This document shows, piece by piece, positions 11,101 through 22,210 of a stretch of DNA of 64,000 nt. Position 1 is the first letter of the stretch. Every line of letters begins with the position of its first letter. Origin of the DNA: Crambe crambe (taxonomy: Eukaryota > Porifera > Demospongiae > Poecilosclerida > Crambeidae); NCBI GenBank assembly GCA_963924555.1, contig OZ004587.1, forward strand, positions 1,364,001 to 1,428,000. Reading direction: 5' to 3'. The notes below the pieces were generated by a model. That model was not told the origin of the DNA. It did not search any database and worked only from the letters and a program-made list of their open reading frames with translations. A program made the translations under genes and the position numbers.

Positions 11101-11478
11101 AAATTACTTGTATCAGCCAGGCAGCTGCATGTAGGAAGCTGTTTATGTGAACCTGTAATGCTTGCCACAAAACACTTACTTCAGCCTAGCAGTGGCCTAC
11201 TAGGCCAACTATCCACTTAGATAATCCTAGCGCCTACAATTCACCCTGAAAAAAAAGCTGTAGAAATCAATCAAGCTTGCCTACAATCTTCAGAAATGTC
11301 GTTACTAGGTTAGTCTGCACATGCGCAGTAGGTAGGAGTGAAATTAAGGATTAATTTCACGTGAACTAATGAGGGTAAATGTACTAGTAAATAATTATGA
11401 TTAAATTGGCAATTTCACACAAATTTTAGACAAGCTACATTCAAAATGAATTTTCAAACCAACCAAATCTGCTTTGGA

Positions 11479-11847
11479 TTAGAATTCTGAAAGTATAATT
11501 ATAATAATAAAAATTATCAGCGTGAAACTGCACCTTTTCTCCCTAACTCTTTTATTGAACACGGTAAGTATCAGTTTACTTAGTACACTTACTTGTAATC
11601 TTTGAATGCTCTGTTCTTTTTCTTCCAATTTTCTCTGTTGTTCTTGAATCTTTTGTTGTTCTTCTTCCAATTTTCTCTGTTGTTCTTGAATCTTTTGTTG
11701 TTCTTCTTCCAATTTTCTCTGTTGTTCTTGAATCTTTTGTTCTTCTTCTTCCAATTTTCTCTGTTGTTCTTGTTCTCCTTCTTCCGGTTTTTTCTGAATG
11801 AAATGTAATTTATTTGAAGCAAGGTGATAATCATAATAGTTCATCAC
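11479..11847 (-). CDS. Coiled-coil reading frame with 14-residue repeats (copy A)
   Basis: The frame starts MMNYYDYHLASNKLHFIQ and runs through about four 14-residue units of type QEQQRKLEEEQQKI (42-bp tandem repeats, about 11610-11790), a strong charged coiled coil. After QRLQ comes GTAAGTG, a good splice donor, and just before the coil is TTCATTCAG, a good acceptor. So the real coding part may be an internal exon of about 200 bases, with the flanks read through only by chance. Copies B and C keep an open frame with different repeat versions. I recognise no family. It could be a host exon carried in the duplication or part of a mobile element gene. Confidence 0.45.
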   Translation of the reverse strand: MMNYYDYHLASNKLHFIQKKPEEGEQEQQRKLEEEEQKIQEQQRKLEEEQQKIQEQQRKLEEEQQKIQEQQRKLEEKEQSIQRLQVSVLSKLILTVFNKRVREKRCSFTLIIFIIIIILSEF

Positions 11848-12362
11848 TCAAAGTTAGTACCACAAATTTCACCTCTGTTCCCATAATTTCAAAATCATAA
11901 TCAAAAAAGAAAAAAATTTAATAGTAGCTTGTTCCAAAAATGTAACAGTGAGTGGTGAAGCAAATAGAAAAATTATTGATAGGTTAAATAAATAATTATC
12001 TACACCTTGTCCTCTAAAATGGTGTAATGAAAAGGAAACTGCAGCAGATACATAGATTACTTAGAAAATCCAGTGTAATATCATCCCTAGCTACATGAGT
12101 AAAAAAATTTCCTCCAGGTACTTGGGATTAAAAATATATGGGTTTGGCTATAGAGATAAGGGGTTCCAACCTTCTAGCTAAGTATAATAGTGTCTCTGAC
12201 TCTATATACTATTGCCAGCTGGATATTTTCATGCCCTTCTGTTTGAAAATAGGTGATAAACGATTAAAGGAAGTAGTGATGGCTGTGTGTAAGGTTCATG
12301 AACAAGAGAGTTAAATAACACATTATTATCGGACATGTTAAGTTAAAGGTAAAGGATAAGGA

Positions 12363-12510
12363 TTATCACTTTTGAGTAGTGTGGTTAGCATGGTATTTGT
12401 GATTAATAGCATGAATAATGCAGGGACAATAGCATGAGGTGAAGCCGAGTGCTATTTACTGCATTACAAGTGCTATTAATCCCACAGCTAACCATGCTAT
12501 CACATGCTAG
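12363..12510. repeat. Hairpin MITE with gcatgaggtgaagc loop (copy A)
   Basis: Arms tgtggttagcatggtatt and gctaaccatgctatcaca enclose gcatgaggtgaagccgagtg, nearly the same loop as in the 10965-11100 hairpin although the arms differ. Copies are at 20278-20412 and 30496-30625. Confidence 0.65.
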
Positions 12511-12758
12511 TAATAGTAGCTCCAAAGTTAATAAACAATAACTGTATCTCTGGAGGAATAATGCCATGACATAACTAGTTAGTTGGCGAGCGAGTGAAGC
12601 CCCACACTAATTGGTGAAAATGGAAGATTGAGATATTTATATGTATGTACACGTACGTTAATTAAAATGCCCATGCGCATGAAATAGCTACTAAGCAACG
12701 TTGGTCTAATAACTTTCATGCAATCATTTTCGTTAAACTTGAAGTAGAAACGAGTATT

Positions 12759-12962
12759 ATGGAACCCAGAGAACCAGAAAAGAAGCGAAGGAGGGCCCCA
12801 GAACACCCTGATGAGCAAAGAAGAGCGAGACTTGATGAAAGAAATAAAAGGGACAGAGCTAGAAGAAAAACAGAGTCAGAGGAACAGAGAAAAACAAGAC
12901 TAGTGGATGCCATCAAATGGCCACATCCTGTGCAGGTGTTATATGAGGAGAACTGCTATTAA
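12759..12962 (+). pseudogene. Arg/Glu-rich leader protein fragment (copy A, truncated)
   Basis: The frame MEPREPEKKRRRAPEHPDEQ continues with units like RARLDERNKRDRARRKTESE that resemble the repeated N-terminal leader seen in many invertebrate Helitron helicase and related transposon proteins. After RKTRL the sequence switches to the unrelated repeat at 12901, and the last residues to 12962 come from that repeat. Copies B and C show the longer original. Family assignment is from memory of composition and pattern only. Confidence 0.4.
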
Positions 12963-13615
12963 TTGCCCCACCCCTTTTATGAGGTAGTATCCCGAAAATT
13001 ATTTTCATACGAGGCCCAGTTAGATTTTAGGCTATCCCTACTTAACCTTTAGAAATTTTTTACGCTCACTTGTTTCTATCTTAGTGAATGAGGGAGGCAG
13101 TACTATACAAAGCCAGCTCTACATAAACCTTCTTTTGTAGGTACATACAGTGTCTCTGGTTGAAGAATTTGTTTAGCTATTTAAGTTTGGTTGATATGAA
13201 ACTTTACAGCAACAGCAATGTAAATGACATGTGCATGGCATGGTGAAGTGAGCTGACTACACTACAGCCAAGTACTGGCTATAATGCTATGCTACTATAG
13301 GATGCGAGCATCTGTACTGTAATTCAGCAAGGAGTGACTGGAACATCATCAGATAATAAATGAAAACCTTGGCTAGCTAAACTTACTTAAGCCTACGTGG
13401 CTCCGCCTATAAGCCCCGCCCCCTTCAAAATGGCGTAGAAAGATTAGCAGTGTTCCGAGTGCTATAGAATAGTGAAGTAGAGCCTTAGTCAAAACTAATA
13501 GCAAAAGATCAGCCTCTAGGTGCCGCTCTAACAGATGGCCAAAGCAGAATTTTGATGACTATAGCCAGTAAGTCGGTACGTTGATCTGATTATTATTATC
13601 CTTATTATTATTATT
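12901..13615 (+). repeat. Unit U, copy 1, ending in an (ATT)n tract
   Basis: It runs from tagtggatgccatcaaatgg to gccagtaagtcggtacg and an (ATT)n microsatellite. The unit recurs at 14344-15116, and its right part at 15480-15983. It contains tatccctacttaacc, the motif common to several foldback families here, and its last 170 bases match inversely 41505-41640. Confidence 0.75.
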
Positions 13616-14064
13616 ACAAGTGAATGCAAAAAATTTCTTCGAAATAAAAATGTGAAGTAGGGATGCTATTATAACTGCAGCTTCATTATGAAAACCAAGT
13701 ACTGCAGCATCGAAGCAGTATGGCCCAAAAATCTAGCTGGAATATGTATTATAACTGCATGCAAGAGAGTGAACTTAGTGAAGTGACCCTTACCCATCAT
13801 CAAGTACGAGATACTATTCCTACTTCACTCCCTTGGCCCTTGATCATGGGAGTGAAGTAGGAATAGTATCTTGTACTTGATGACGGGTAAGGGTCACTTC
13901 ACTAAGTTCACTCTCTTGCATGCAGTTATAATACATATTCCAGCTAGATTTTTGGGCCATACTGCTTCGATGCTGCAGTACTTGGTTTTCATAATCAAGC
14001 TGCAGTTATAATAGCATCCCTACTTCACATTTTTATTTCGAAGAAATTTTTTGCATTCACTTGT
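13616..14064. repeat. 449-bp foldback, family FB2
   Basis: Arms of about 210 bases, almost perfectly complementary, end in ACAAGTGAATGCAAAAAA and its complement. The centre lies near 13838 (cttggcccttgatcatggga). Just inside each end is AGTAGGGATG or its complement. Inserted at the microsatellite end of unit U copy 1. It has no coding content. A long hairpin of this size should extrude or give inverted-repeat transcripts. Confidence 0.9.
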
Positions 14065-14343
14065 TTGCATTCTTTTTCTTTGTAAAATTGATAGACACTA
14101 AAGGCTTCCTTGATTGAACTAAATTTATTTAATGATCAGTATTTCATTCTGTTCAGGGAGGAGAGTTTGAAGGATGATCATCTGCAGTGTAATGGAGTAC
14201 TGAAAGGAGTGAACATTTTAAAAAGTGAACAGCATTAGCTAATTGTTACATATGTGATCACTGAAATAATTATTGAGATGGTACGTATGTCTTGCTTGAG
14301 GGAGGAGTATGGGGAGTTTATGCATTTGGTGTAGTGATCATAA
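14065..14343. other. Spacer between repeat units
   Basis: No coding frame or hairpin is evident. It begins with tgcattctttttctttgt, similar to the sequence right of the other foldbacks. Confidence 0.4.
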
Positions 14344-15077
14344 TAGTGGATGCCATCAAATGGCCACATCCTGTGCAGGTGTTATATGAGGAGAACTGCT
14401 ATTAATTGCCCCACCCCTTTTATGAGGTAATATCGCGAAGATTTTTTTCATACGAGGCTGCAGCACATTATAGATAGCCCAGCTAGATTTTAGGCTATCC
14501 CTACTTAACCTTTTTATTTGAAGAAATTTTTTACGCTCACTTGTTTCTATCCTTTTTCTTAGTGCTTGAAGTTGAATGAGGGAGGCTACAGTACAGTACT
14601 ATACAAAGCCAGCTCTACATAAACCTCTTTTGTAGGTACATACAGTGTCTCTGGTTGAAGAATTTGTTTAGCTATTTAAGTTTTGTTGATATAAAACTTT
14701 ACAGCAACAGCAATGTAAATGACATGTACACGGCATGGTGAAGTGAGCTGACTACACTACAGCCAAGTACTGGCTATAATGCTACTATAGGATGAGCATC
14801 TGTACTGTAATTCAGCAAGGAGTGACTGGAACATCATCAGATAATGAATGAAGACCTTGGCTATAGCTAAACTTAAGCTTACGTGGCTCCGCCCATAAGC
14901 CCCGCCCCCTTCAAAATGGCGTAGAAAGATTAGCAGTGTTCCGAGTGCTATCGAATAGTGAAGTAGAGCCTTAGTCAAAACTAATAGCAAAAGATCAGCC
15001 TCTAGGTGCCGCTCTAACAGATGGCCAAAGCAGAATTTTGATGACTATAGCCAGTAAGTCGGTACGTCGATCTTATA

Positions 15078-15116
<39 letters not shown>
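14344..15116 (+). repeat. Unit U, copy 2
   Basis: Colinear with 12901-13615, with small insertions, and ends in a longer (ATT)n run (about 15081-15116). As in copy 1, a foldback follows directly. Confidence 0.75.
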
Positions 15117-15117
<1 letters not shown>

Positions 15118-15362
15118 AGTGCAAAAAATTTCTTCTAAATAAAAAGGTTAAGTAGGGATAGCTTAAAATCTAGCTGGGCTATATAATGTACTGCAGTCGT
15201 ATGAAAACAATCCCTACATTTACATCCAATATACCTATAGCTAGCTATGGCAGTTGTAAAAGTAGGGATTGTTTTCATACGACTGCAGTACATTATATAG
15301 CCCAGCTAGATTTTAAGCTATCCCTACTTAACCTTTTTATTTAGAAGAAATTTTTTGCACTT
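15117..15362. repeat. Foldback, family FB2-related, about 246 bp
   Basis: Arms from AAGTGCAAAAAATTTCTTC to its complement, with tactgcagtcgtatgaaaac on both sides of a short AGCT-rich centre near 15235. End-proximal AAGTAGGGATAG corresponds to the AGTAGGGATG of the other foldbacks. It occupies the same place in unit U as the 449-bp foldback. Confidence 0.85.
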
Positions 15363-15983
15363 ACTTGTTTCTATCCTTTTTTCTTAGTGCTTGAAGTTTA
15401 ATATAAGTTTGTGTATGTGGCAGTATTTACTGTCACTTCAACTGAGAGTATATGCATGCAGTGATTATTAATTTGACATGAGTTCTTTTTCTTTTGTAGG
15501 TAGCAGTCTCTGGTTGAAGAATTTGTTTAGCTATTTAAGTTTTGTCTATTATTTAATATAAAACTTTACAGCAACAGCAATGTAAACAGCAATGTAGCTA
15601 AATGACATGTGAGCTGACTACACTACAGCCAAGTACTGGCTATAATACTACTATAAGATGAGCATCTGTACTGTAATTCAGCAAGGAGTGACTGGAACAT
15701 GATCAGATAAGACGATTAAGCTAAGCTAAACTCAAGAAGCTTACGTGGCTCCGCCCATAAACCCCGCCCCCTAACGACGTGCGCTTCAAAATGGCGTCGA
15801 AAGATTAGCTAGTGTTCCGAGTGCTCGAATAGTGAAGTAGAGCCTTAGTCAAAACTAATAGCAAAAGATCAGCCTCTAGGTGCCGCTCTAACAGATGGCC
15901 AAAGCAGAATTTTGATGACTATAGCCAGTAAGTCAGTACGTCGATCTTATTATCCTTATTATTATTATTATTATTATTATTAT
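15363..15983 (+). repeat. Unit U, copy 3 (shortened)
   Basis: From gtctctggttgaagaattt onward it matches the second half of the other U units, down to gccagtaagtcagtacgtcg and an (ATT)n run. It continues straight into the 231-bp tandem array, which appears to be the natural right end of U. Confidence 0.7.
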
Positions 15984-16900
15984 AAAGAAAAAGAACAAAA
16001 GTCAATTTTAGAACTCGCTTTTTTCTTATGTTAGCGAATGAATTTTTGGTTTTTGAACATTCTCCTCTCTTCTTTGTAGATGTAATAATTCACTGTAGCC
16101 TTCTGAGAACCTATAGAGTAAGGATAGAAGAGAAAGAAGAGTTTTAGTTTATACAGTCTTATGACCTTTGACCCGCCATCCCTACTTAGAGAGTGCTAAC
16201 GCACTCTCGATAAAGAAAAAGAACGAAAAGTCAATTTTAGAACTCGTTTTTTTCTTATGTTGGCGAATGAATTTTTGGCTTTTGAACATTCTCCTCTCTT
16301 CTTTGTAGATATAATAATTCACTGTAGCCTTCTGAGAACCTGTAGAGTAAGGGTAGAAGAGAAAGAAGAGTTTTTAGTTTATACTGTCCTATGGACTTTG
16401 ACCTGCCATCCCTACTTAGAGAGTGCTACCGCACTCTCTGATAAAGAAAAAGAACGAAAAGTCAATTTTAGAACTCGTTTTTTTCTTATGTTGGCGAATG
16501 AATTTTTGGCTTTTGAACATTCTCCTCTCTTCTTTGTAGATATAATAATTCACTGTAGCCTTCTGAGAACCTGTAGAGTAAGGGTAGAAGAGAAAGAAGA
16601 GTTTTTAGTTTATACTGTCCTATGGACTTTGACCTGCCATCCCTACTTAGAGAGTGCTACCGCACTCTCTGATAAAGAAATAGAACAAAAGTCAATTTTA
16701 GAACTCTTTTTTTCTTATGTTAGCGAATGAATTTTTGGCTTTTGAACATTCTCCTCTATTCTTTGTAGATATAATAATTCACTGTAGCCTTCTGAGAACC
16801 TATAGAGTAAGGGTAGAAGAGAAAGAAGAGTTTTTAGTTTATACAGTCCTATGACCTTTGACCCGCCATCCCTACTTAGAGAGTGCTAGCGCACTCTCTG
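15984..16900 (+). repeat. Four-copy tandem array of a 231-bp unit with terminal hairpins
   Basis: Units begin at about 15984, 16212, 16443 and 16674 (spacing 228, 231, 231). Each runs from aaagaaaaagaac to the motif catccctacttagagagtgc and a stem-loop (agagagtgctaccgcactct). A single inverse copy is at about 41302-41505 and a worn plus copy at about 21735-21900. A 157-codon frame across units 2-4 simply repeats itself and is not a gene. Tandem insertion of hairpin-ended elements is known for Helitron/Helentron relatives; assignment here is inference. Confidence 0.85.
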
Positions 16901-17545
16901 ATATGCCTGGGGTATTTTGAAGTGTAGACCTAGATATCTATATATAGAACAATTTCAAAGAGTCATGACCTGAGAGTCAGCTCACTCGCTCCACTCGCTC
17001 ACTGAAACTAAATGGGCAGGATCCTTTGTGCCTGTCATACGTAGCTAGAAGGTCTCTTGGTACGCTAAAATGCTTCTCGATACTCGCAGCAGCAAGCCAT
17101 GTAGATATTGATAAACCACACCCATTCTATTACGTACTAGCCCAGGCCGTAACACGGATGGTATACTGGAATTCCGGTGTATGCGCAAGCAGTATATACC
17201 AGGCCCTATTTTTCCCCCTCCCCCCAAAAATGGGCCTGGGTACGAGGCTAATGTCATCAATGGCTCTTATTTTGTTACTAAATTTTTTGCTCCGCGCCTT
17301 GTGTGGGAGAGGCACATATCCCCCACTGTGGCCTAACGGCCACGCAATCGGCTTGTCTCCACTTAGTGGAACCCTCCTTATAAAAAGGCTGCATACGAGT
17401 CTGTAGATATACAGGACCAGTCTGGTGTTCTAAGTGCCAACAACTCGAATAATTTTTGGTGTCAATTTCTTGAACTCTAGACTAAGTCCAGTTGGCTAGA
17501 TAAAGATTTGGCCTGAAAAAGCAACACTCCTGAATTTCAATCACT

Positions 17546-17557
17546 TATAAGTGTTTT
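17546..17557. other. Empty insertion site of the 2868-bp transposon (copy B)
   Basis: cacttaTAagtg stands here where copy A has the transposon between two TA dinucleotides. Copy C has the same uninterrupted sequence at about 27778-27789. This is the pre-insertion state. Confidence 0.9.
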
Positions 17558-17859
17558 TTAGATCAAAATATCAAACAGCTAACAAGTGCCATAGCTTTCA
17601 CTTATAGCTAGTGATTTCTTTGCAAATTCTCTTCACCAGGCCTTTGCACATGACTGCAGTTTATGTCAATTATCGATTGAGGCATGGGTCCTTTAGCGAT
17701 TGAGTTTATTATTATAGAGCATCTTTTTTTAAAGTAAAAAGTGCTATAGTCAAATTCTCTTTCTTTTCCATGTGTGTGCGAGAGCCTGGGGACGAGGCTA
17801 TGTGTGCAAATGACTGCCTCATTAACTTATGATTCAATCAGAAGTCAAATGTGAATTTA

Positions 17860-18657
17860 GCATAAGTCCCCGATTATCGGCCAGCACCTATTATCGACCG
17901 TAGCAGCACCTATTATCGACTACTTACAGTAGTATACGGAAAGTCTACTTTAGTAAACAAACGTAAATGGAATCTAAGAAAATGAAAATATTTACAAACT
18001 CTAGAGAGAAAACAGAACTTCAACAGCATGTATTTATCAACTGCAGTATGAAAGTAAGTTATTAGCTCATGTTACCCATCACCATGGCTCTGGAAGATTA
18101 CTTAAAAGGTACGAAAGCTATTGACTTAAAGTTGAAGTTGGTGCTTGTTTAGTGAGGATTGTATGGATAGATTATGACTGGATTATTTAGGAATATGAGA
18201 CTGTATCCGAAAAGTATCATCTGATTCCAACAAAAAGGAGAGCTTCTGCAGCTGTTAAATTGTGAAGCAGTTTATGGTGGAAATGCTTCGTTCACTTTTT
18301 ATATAATTTGTTATGATGATGTATTTTATAGCATAAAATAGTATAAAAGTATCTTTTTAAGGGCCCTAACATGTAGTGGAGCAAAACTGAAATAAAGAAT
18401 GGAACGGACGATGATTTATATTATGATTTCCAATGGGTGGTCGAAAATAGGTGTCGGTGGTCAATCAATGATTTTTTAGTTGACGTAGTTGATTCAGCAT
18501 AGCAAACTTTCTACCCAATTATGAGGAAAATAATTTATATGACGTTATAGAGGATGAATTGATCTTTCCTATTGTTGTTGTTTGAGACTTTGATGACGAT
18601 CGGTGAGGGAGATATGGTGCGAGGGGCAAAGTATGGTCGATAATCGGGGGCTTACAC
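17860..18657. mobile_element. Pogo-family MITE (PM), copy B
   Basis: Same ends and TA flanks as 9976-10764, with a few substitutions and a short extra tract near 18160 (gaggattgtatgg) that copies A and C lack. That tract is present in other family members, so A and C carry a deletion. Confidence 0.8.
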
Positions 18658-19371
18658 TATACATCCAGTAAAATTAGCTACTAAATCAGATTGTTAAAAT
18701 TACATTTTAACTGATCATTGTGATTTTATGCACACATGCATAGTATGGAAATCTGCAAAATGTTGATATCCCATCTCTTTACCTAGATATCTGGTCACAG
18801 AATAATTTTTGGTTAATGATAATGTTTAAAGAAATCTGGTATCAGCGAAATGTGATTGGTATAGGTAATCACATGCTTTTGAGTGTAATTTGGGTATAAT
18901 TGCATGAGGTACTGGCTAGGTAATTGCACGAGGTGAAGCAGAGTGCAATTTTAGACAGCAATTATACCCAGATTGCCCTATCAATCACATGGTAAATTAC
19001 TTGTATCAGCCAGGCAGCTGCATGTAGGAAGCTGTTTATGTGAACCTGTAATGCTTGCCACAAAACATTTACTTCAGCCTAGCGGTGGCCTACTGGGCCA
19101 ACTATCAACTTAGATAATCCTAGCGCCTACAATTCACCCTGAAAAAAAAGCTGTAGAAATCAATCAAGCTTGCCTACAATCTTCAGAAATGTCGTTACTA
19201 GGTTAGTCTGCACATGCACAGTAGGTAGGAGTGAAATTAAGGATTAATTTCACGTGAACTAATGAGGGTAAATGTACTAGTAAATAATTATGATTAAATT
19301 GGCAATTTCACACAAATTTTAGACAAGCTACATTCAAAATGAATTTTCAAACCAACCAAATCTGCTTTGGA

Positions 19372-19746
19372 TTAGAATTCTGAAAGTATAATTATAATAA
19401 TAATCCCAAAACTTATCAGCGTGAAACTGCACCTTTTCTCCTTAACTCTTTTATTGAACACGGTAAGTATCAGTTTACTTAGTACACTTACTTGTAACGT
19501 TTGAATGATCTGTTCTTTTTCTTTCAATTTTCTCTGTTGTTCTTGATTCTTCTGTTCTTCTTCTTCCAATTTTCTCAGTTGTTCTTGATTCTTCTGTTCT
19601 TCTTCTTCCAATTTTCTCCATTGTTCTTGATTCTTCTGTTCTTCTTCATCCAATTTTCTCTGTTGTTCTTGTTTTTTTTCTTCCAGTTTTATCTGAATGA
19701 AATGTAATTTATTTGAAGCAAGGTGATAATCATAATAGTTCATCAC
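19372..19746 (-). CDS. Coiled-coil reading frame (copy B)
   Basis: 124 codons starting MMNYYDYHLASNKLHFIQ, then about four units of type KNQEQLRKLEEEEQ. The repeats read QKNQEQ where copy A has QKIQEQ, showing local homogenisation of the 42-bp repeats. The frame stays open despite substitutions. Splice-like sites flank the coil as in copy A. Confidence 0.45.
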   Translation of the reverse strand: MMNYYDYHLASNKLHFIQIKLEEKKQEQQRKLDEEEQKNQEQWRKLEEEEQKNQEQLRKLEEEEQKNQEQQRKLKEKEQIIQTLQVSVLSKLILTVFNKRVKEKRCSFTLISFGIIIIIILSEF

Positions 19747-20670
19747 TCAAAGTTAGTACCACAAATTTCACCTCTGTTCCCATAATTTCAAAATCATAAT
19801 CAAAAAAGAAAAAAAATTAATAGTAGCTTGTTCCAAAAATGTAACAGTGAGTGGTGAAGCAAATAGAAAAATTATTGATAGGTTAAATAAATAATTATCT
19901 ACACCTTGTCCTCTAAAATGGTGTAATGAAAAGGAAACTGCAGCAGATACATAGATTACTTAGAAAATCCAGTGTAATATCATCCCTAGCTACATGAGTA
20001 AAAAAATTTCCTCCAGGTACTTGGGATTAAAATATATATGGGTTTGGCTATAGAGATAAGGGGTTCCAACCTTCTAGCTAAGTATAATAGTGTCTCTGAC
20101 TCTATATACTATTGCCAGCTGGATGTTTTCATGCCCTTCTGTTTGAAAATAGGTGATAAACGATTAAAGGAAGTAGTGATGGCTGTGTGTAAGGTTCATG
20201 AACAAGAGAGTTAAATAACACACTATTATCGGACATGTTAAGTTAAAGGTAAAGGATAAGGATTACCACTTTTGAGTAGTGTGGTTAGCATGGTATTTGT
20301 GATTAATAGCATGAATAATGCAGGGACAATAGCATGAGGTGAAGCCGAGTGCTATTTACTGCATTACAAGTGCTATTAATCCCACAGCTAACCATGCTAT
20401 CACATGCTAGTAATAGTAGCTCCAAAGTTAATAAACAATAACTGTATCTCTGGAGGAATAATGCCATGACATAACTAGTTAGTTGGCGAGCGAGCGAAGC
20501 CCCACACTAATTGGTGAAAATGGAAGATTGAGATATTTATATGTATGTACACGTACGTTAATTAAAATGCCCATGCGCTTACGCATGCGCATGAAATAGC
20601 TACTAAGCAACGTTGGTCTAATAACTTTCATGCAATCATTTTCGTTAAACTTGAAGTAGAAACGAGTATT

Positions 20671-21115
20671 ATGGAACCCAGAGAACCAGAAATGAAGCGA
20701 AGGAGGGCCCCATAACACCCTGATGAGCAAAGAAGAGCGAGACTTGATGAAAGAAATAAAAGGGACAGAGCTAGAAGAAAAACAGAGTCAGAGGAACAGA
20801 GAAAAGCAAGACTAGCCAAAAGAAATGTGAGAGATAGAGCCAGGAGGAGGGCATGTACAGAGTCAGCAGGGGGAAAAATAGCTTCTTCTTTCCTTGTCAG
20901 CTGCGCAATCACACTCCAATGTAGCCTTGCACCAGGCTCTCCAAGGCTGCAAGAGCAGAGCAAATGAGAGCCAGGAGGAAAGCAGAGTCAGCAGAACACA
21001 GAGCTGCCAGATTACAGCAAGTGAGGGCTCATAATAATGAGAGACTAGCCTCTGAGTCTGCTGAGCAGAGAGATGCTTATTATTGTATTATTGTTGAGGC
21101 TATATAATCATAAGT
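20671..21115 (+). pseudogene. Arg/Glu-rich leader protein fragment (copy B)
   Basis: Reads MEPREPEMKRRRAP, then a TAA, then HPDEQRRARLDERNKRDRAR and RKARLAKRNVRDRARRRA. After an interruption a third block follows: ESAEHRAARLQQVRAHNNER and LASESAEQRDA. The repeated SAEQR-ARL pattern is typical of leader regions in transposon-encoded proteins. With the internal stop and frame changes it is a relic. No catalytic domain follows. Confidence 0.45.
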
Positions 21116-22033
21116 GAGGGAGGAGTACATTGAAATGACCACTGGCTGCTCGCTCGCCCAACTAATGCTATACAAGCATCTCTAGTAGTGTTCTTGCAGC
21201 TAGTTACTGTTTTCTCTTAACTAATAGTTAGTGGTTGTTATTATGTGTACAAGTAACTAAGGCTACATCAATAATCATGTGACCTATTTATACGAGGGAT
21301 CTGATTGGAATCAATAATAATTACAGCACATGCGCATGGGATAAGTATGCTATTACACTTCATATTTCAGTCTACGCATGCTATTACAGATTAATTATTG
21401 AAATGGCTCTCTCTATTAATGAATGAACCATTTCTGAAAGTTGGCACTAGAAGATGAAGGACCAGCTGAAAAAGATGATTTTAGTGAAATTGGACGCATT
21501 TGGGTGCACTGAGAGTACTATAGTATTTTCTCTAAGTAGGGATGGCCCCATTGGATTATTTTCTTTCATACCACTCCTACTTTCAGCAATTCCTGACTTC
21601 CTTCAGTGTGCTAAGATTAAAGTATGAATAGCAGAAAACAAAGCAGTGTCATCTCACAGTGACTTCATAAACTGCAGCATCTAGATAATCAGTGCTCTAA
21701 CAGTAAGTCTCAGTACGCTGATCTTTAAACTAAGTCAAGTTTTTAAGGATTATTGAATGTGTTTAGAATTATTGAACTCTTCTCTCTCTTCTATGAACTA
21801 ACTAACTCACTGGAGTAAAGATAGATGAAAAGAGTTTATACTAAGTTTATGGCCATCCCTTGTGCTACCACACTCTGATTACGAGTAGAAGTCTCTTATA
21901 GAACACATCTAACAATAAAGAAAAGATTTCATTGGCTGACTGTACATTTTTAAAGACCAGTGTAGTAAAAATAGTTACAAAAAAGAGCTTTGGGCTTATT
22001 AAGCTACAGATTTAATGTGCAAGAGCTACGTAC

Positions 22034-22133
22034 CACTCTTTAAGAAGGTAGTTATATCCAGGCCAGAATGATTGTTACGGAGGACATGCATGGGTGCATT
22101 GTTTTTGGCAGCATTGTGTAGGTCTTTCTTTTC
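22034..22133 (-). CDS. Possible ankyrin-repeat exon at the duplication border
   Basis: On minus, ATGACAG acceptor at 22134, then EKKDLHNAAKNNAPMHVL and RNNHSGLDITTFLKSG, then GTACGT donor at 22033. The APMHV...HSGLDITTFLKSG part fits an ankyrin unit (TPLHV...GHLDIVKFLLxxG). Exon length is 100 bases. In copy C the same sequence is cut off after 32321. One short repeat is weak evidence; it could be chance. Confidence 0.35.
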
Positions 22134-22210
22134 CTGTCATGTGAGAGAAGTAAATTCTCAATTCAATGTGAACCTCAATTTCATCACTCTTATTACGACT
22201 TATGACTTAA

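Larger units (their letters stand above)
4494..12903 (+). repeat. Large duplicated segment, copy A
   Basis: This segment is colinear with 25488-32321 (C) from ggttggcacaagattaag onward, and its inner part with 16901-22103 (B). It carries, in order, R1, the 5593-6506 TIR element, a pogo MITE (9976-10764), two hairpin MITEs, a coiled-coil frame and the start of an Arg/Glu-rich protein. It alone contains the 2868-bp transposon at 6796-9663. It breaks off at 12903, where sequence of the 12901-13615 repeat unit begins. Because all nested insertions are shared, this is segmental duplication, not independent transposition. Confidence 0.85.
16901..22103 (+). repeat. Large duplicated segment, copy B
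   Basis: It starts at atatgcctggggtatt, directly after the tandem-array hairpin, and matches copy C from about 27147 to 32321 with few differences. It holds the right end of the TAGCCTCG element (to 17250), the empty transposon site at 17546-17557, a pogo MITE (17860-18657), hairpin MITEs, the coiled-coil frame and the Arg/Glu-rich fragment. Its right border falls inside an ankyrin-like exon that continues past 22103 only here, so B may be nearest to the ancestral locus. Confidence 0.87.

Noticed and set aside
11602..11808. Phe/Leu-rich plus-strand frame over the 42-bp repeats
   Set aside because: Antisense of the coiled-coil repeats; low-complexity and biologically implausible.
16257..16730. 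157-codon plus-strand frame
   Set aside because: It repeats the same about 77 residues because it spans tandem 231-bp units; no start context, no domain, not open in single copies.
15984..16900. Tandem array as a CRISPR
   Set aside because: Units are about 231 bp without spacer diversity, in a eukaryotic context.
20628..20963. 111-codon minus-strand Ser/Leu-rich frame (and 30846-31181)
   Set aside because: Antisense shadow of the Arg/Glu-rich fragment; Leu/Ser composition follows from its complement.
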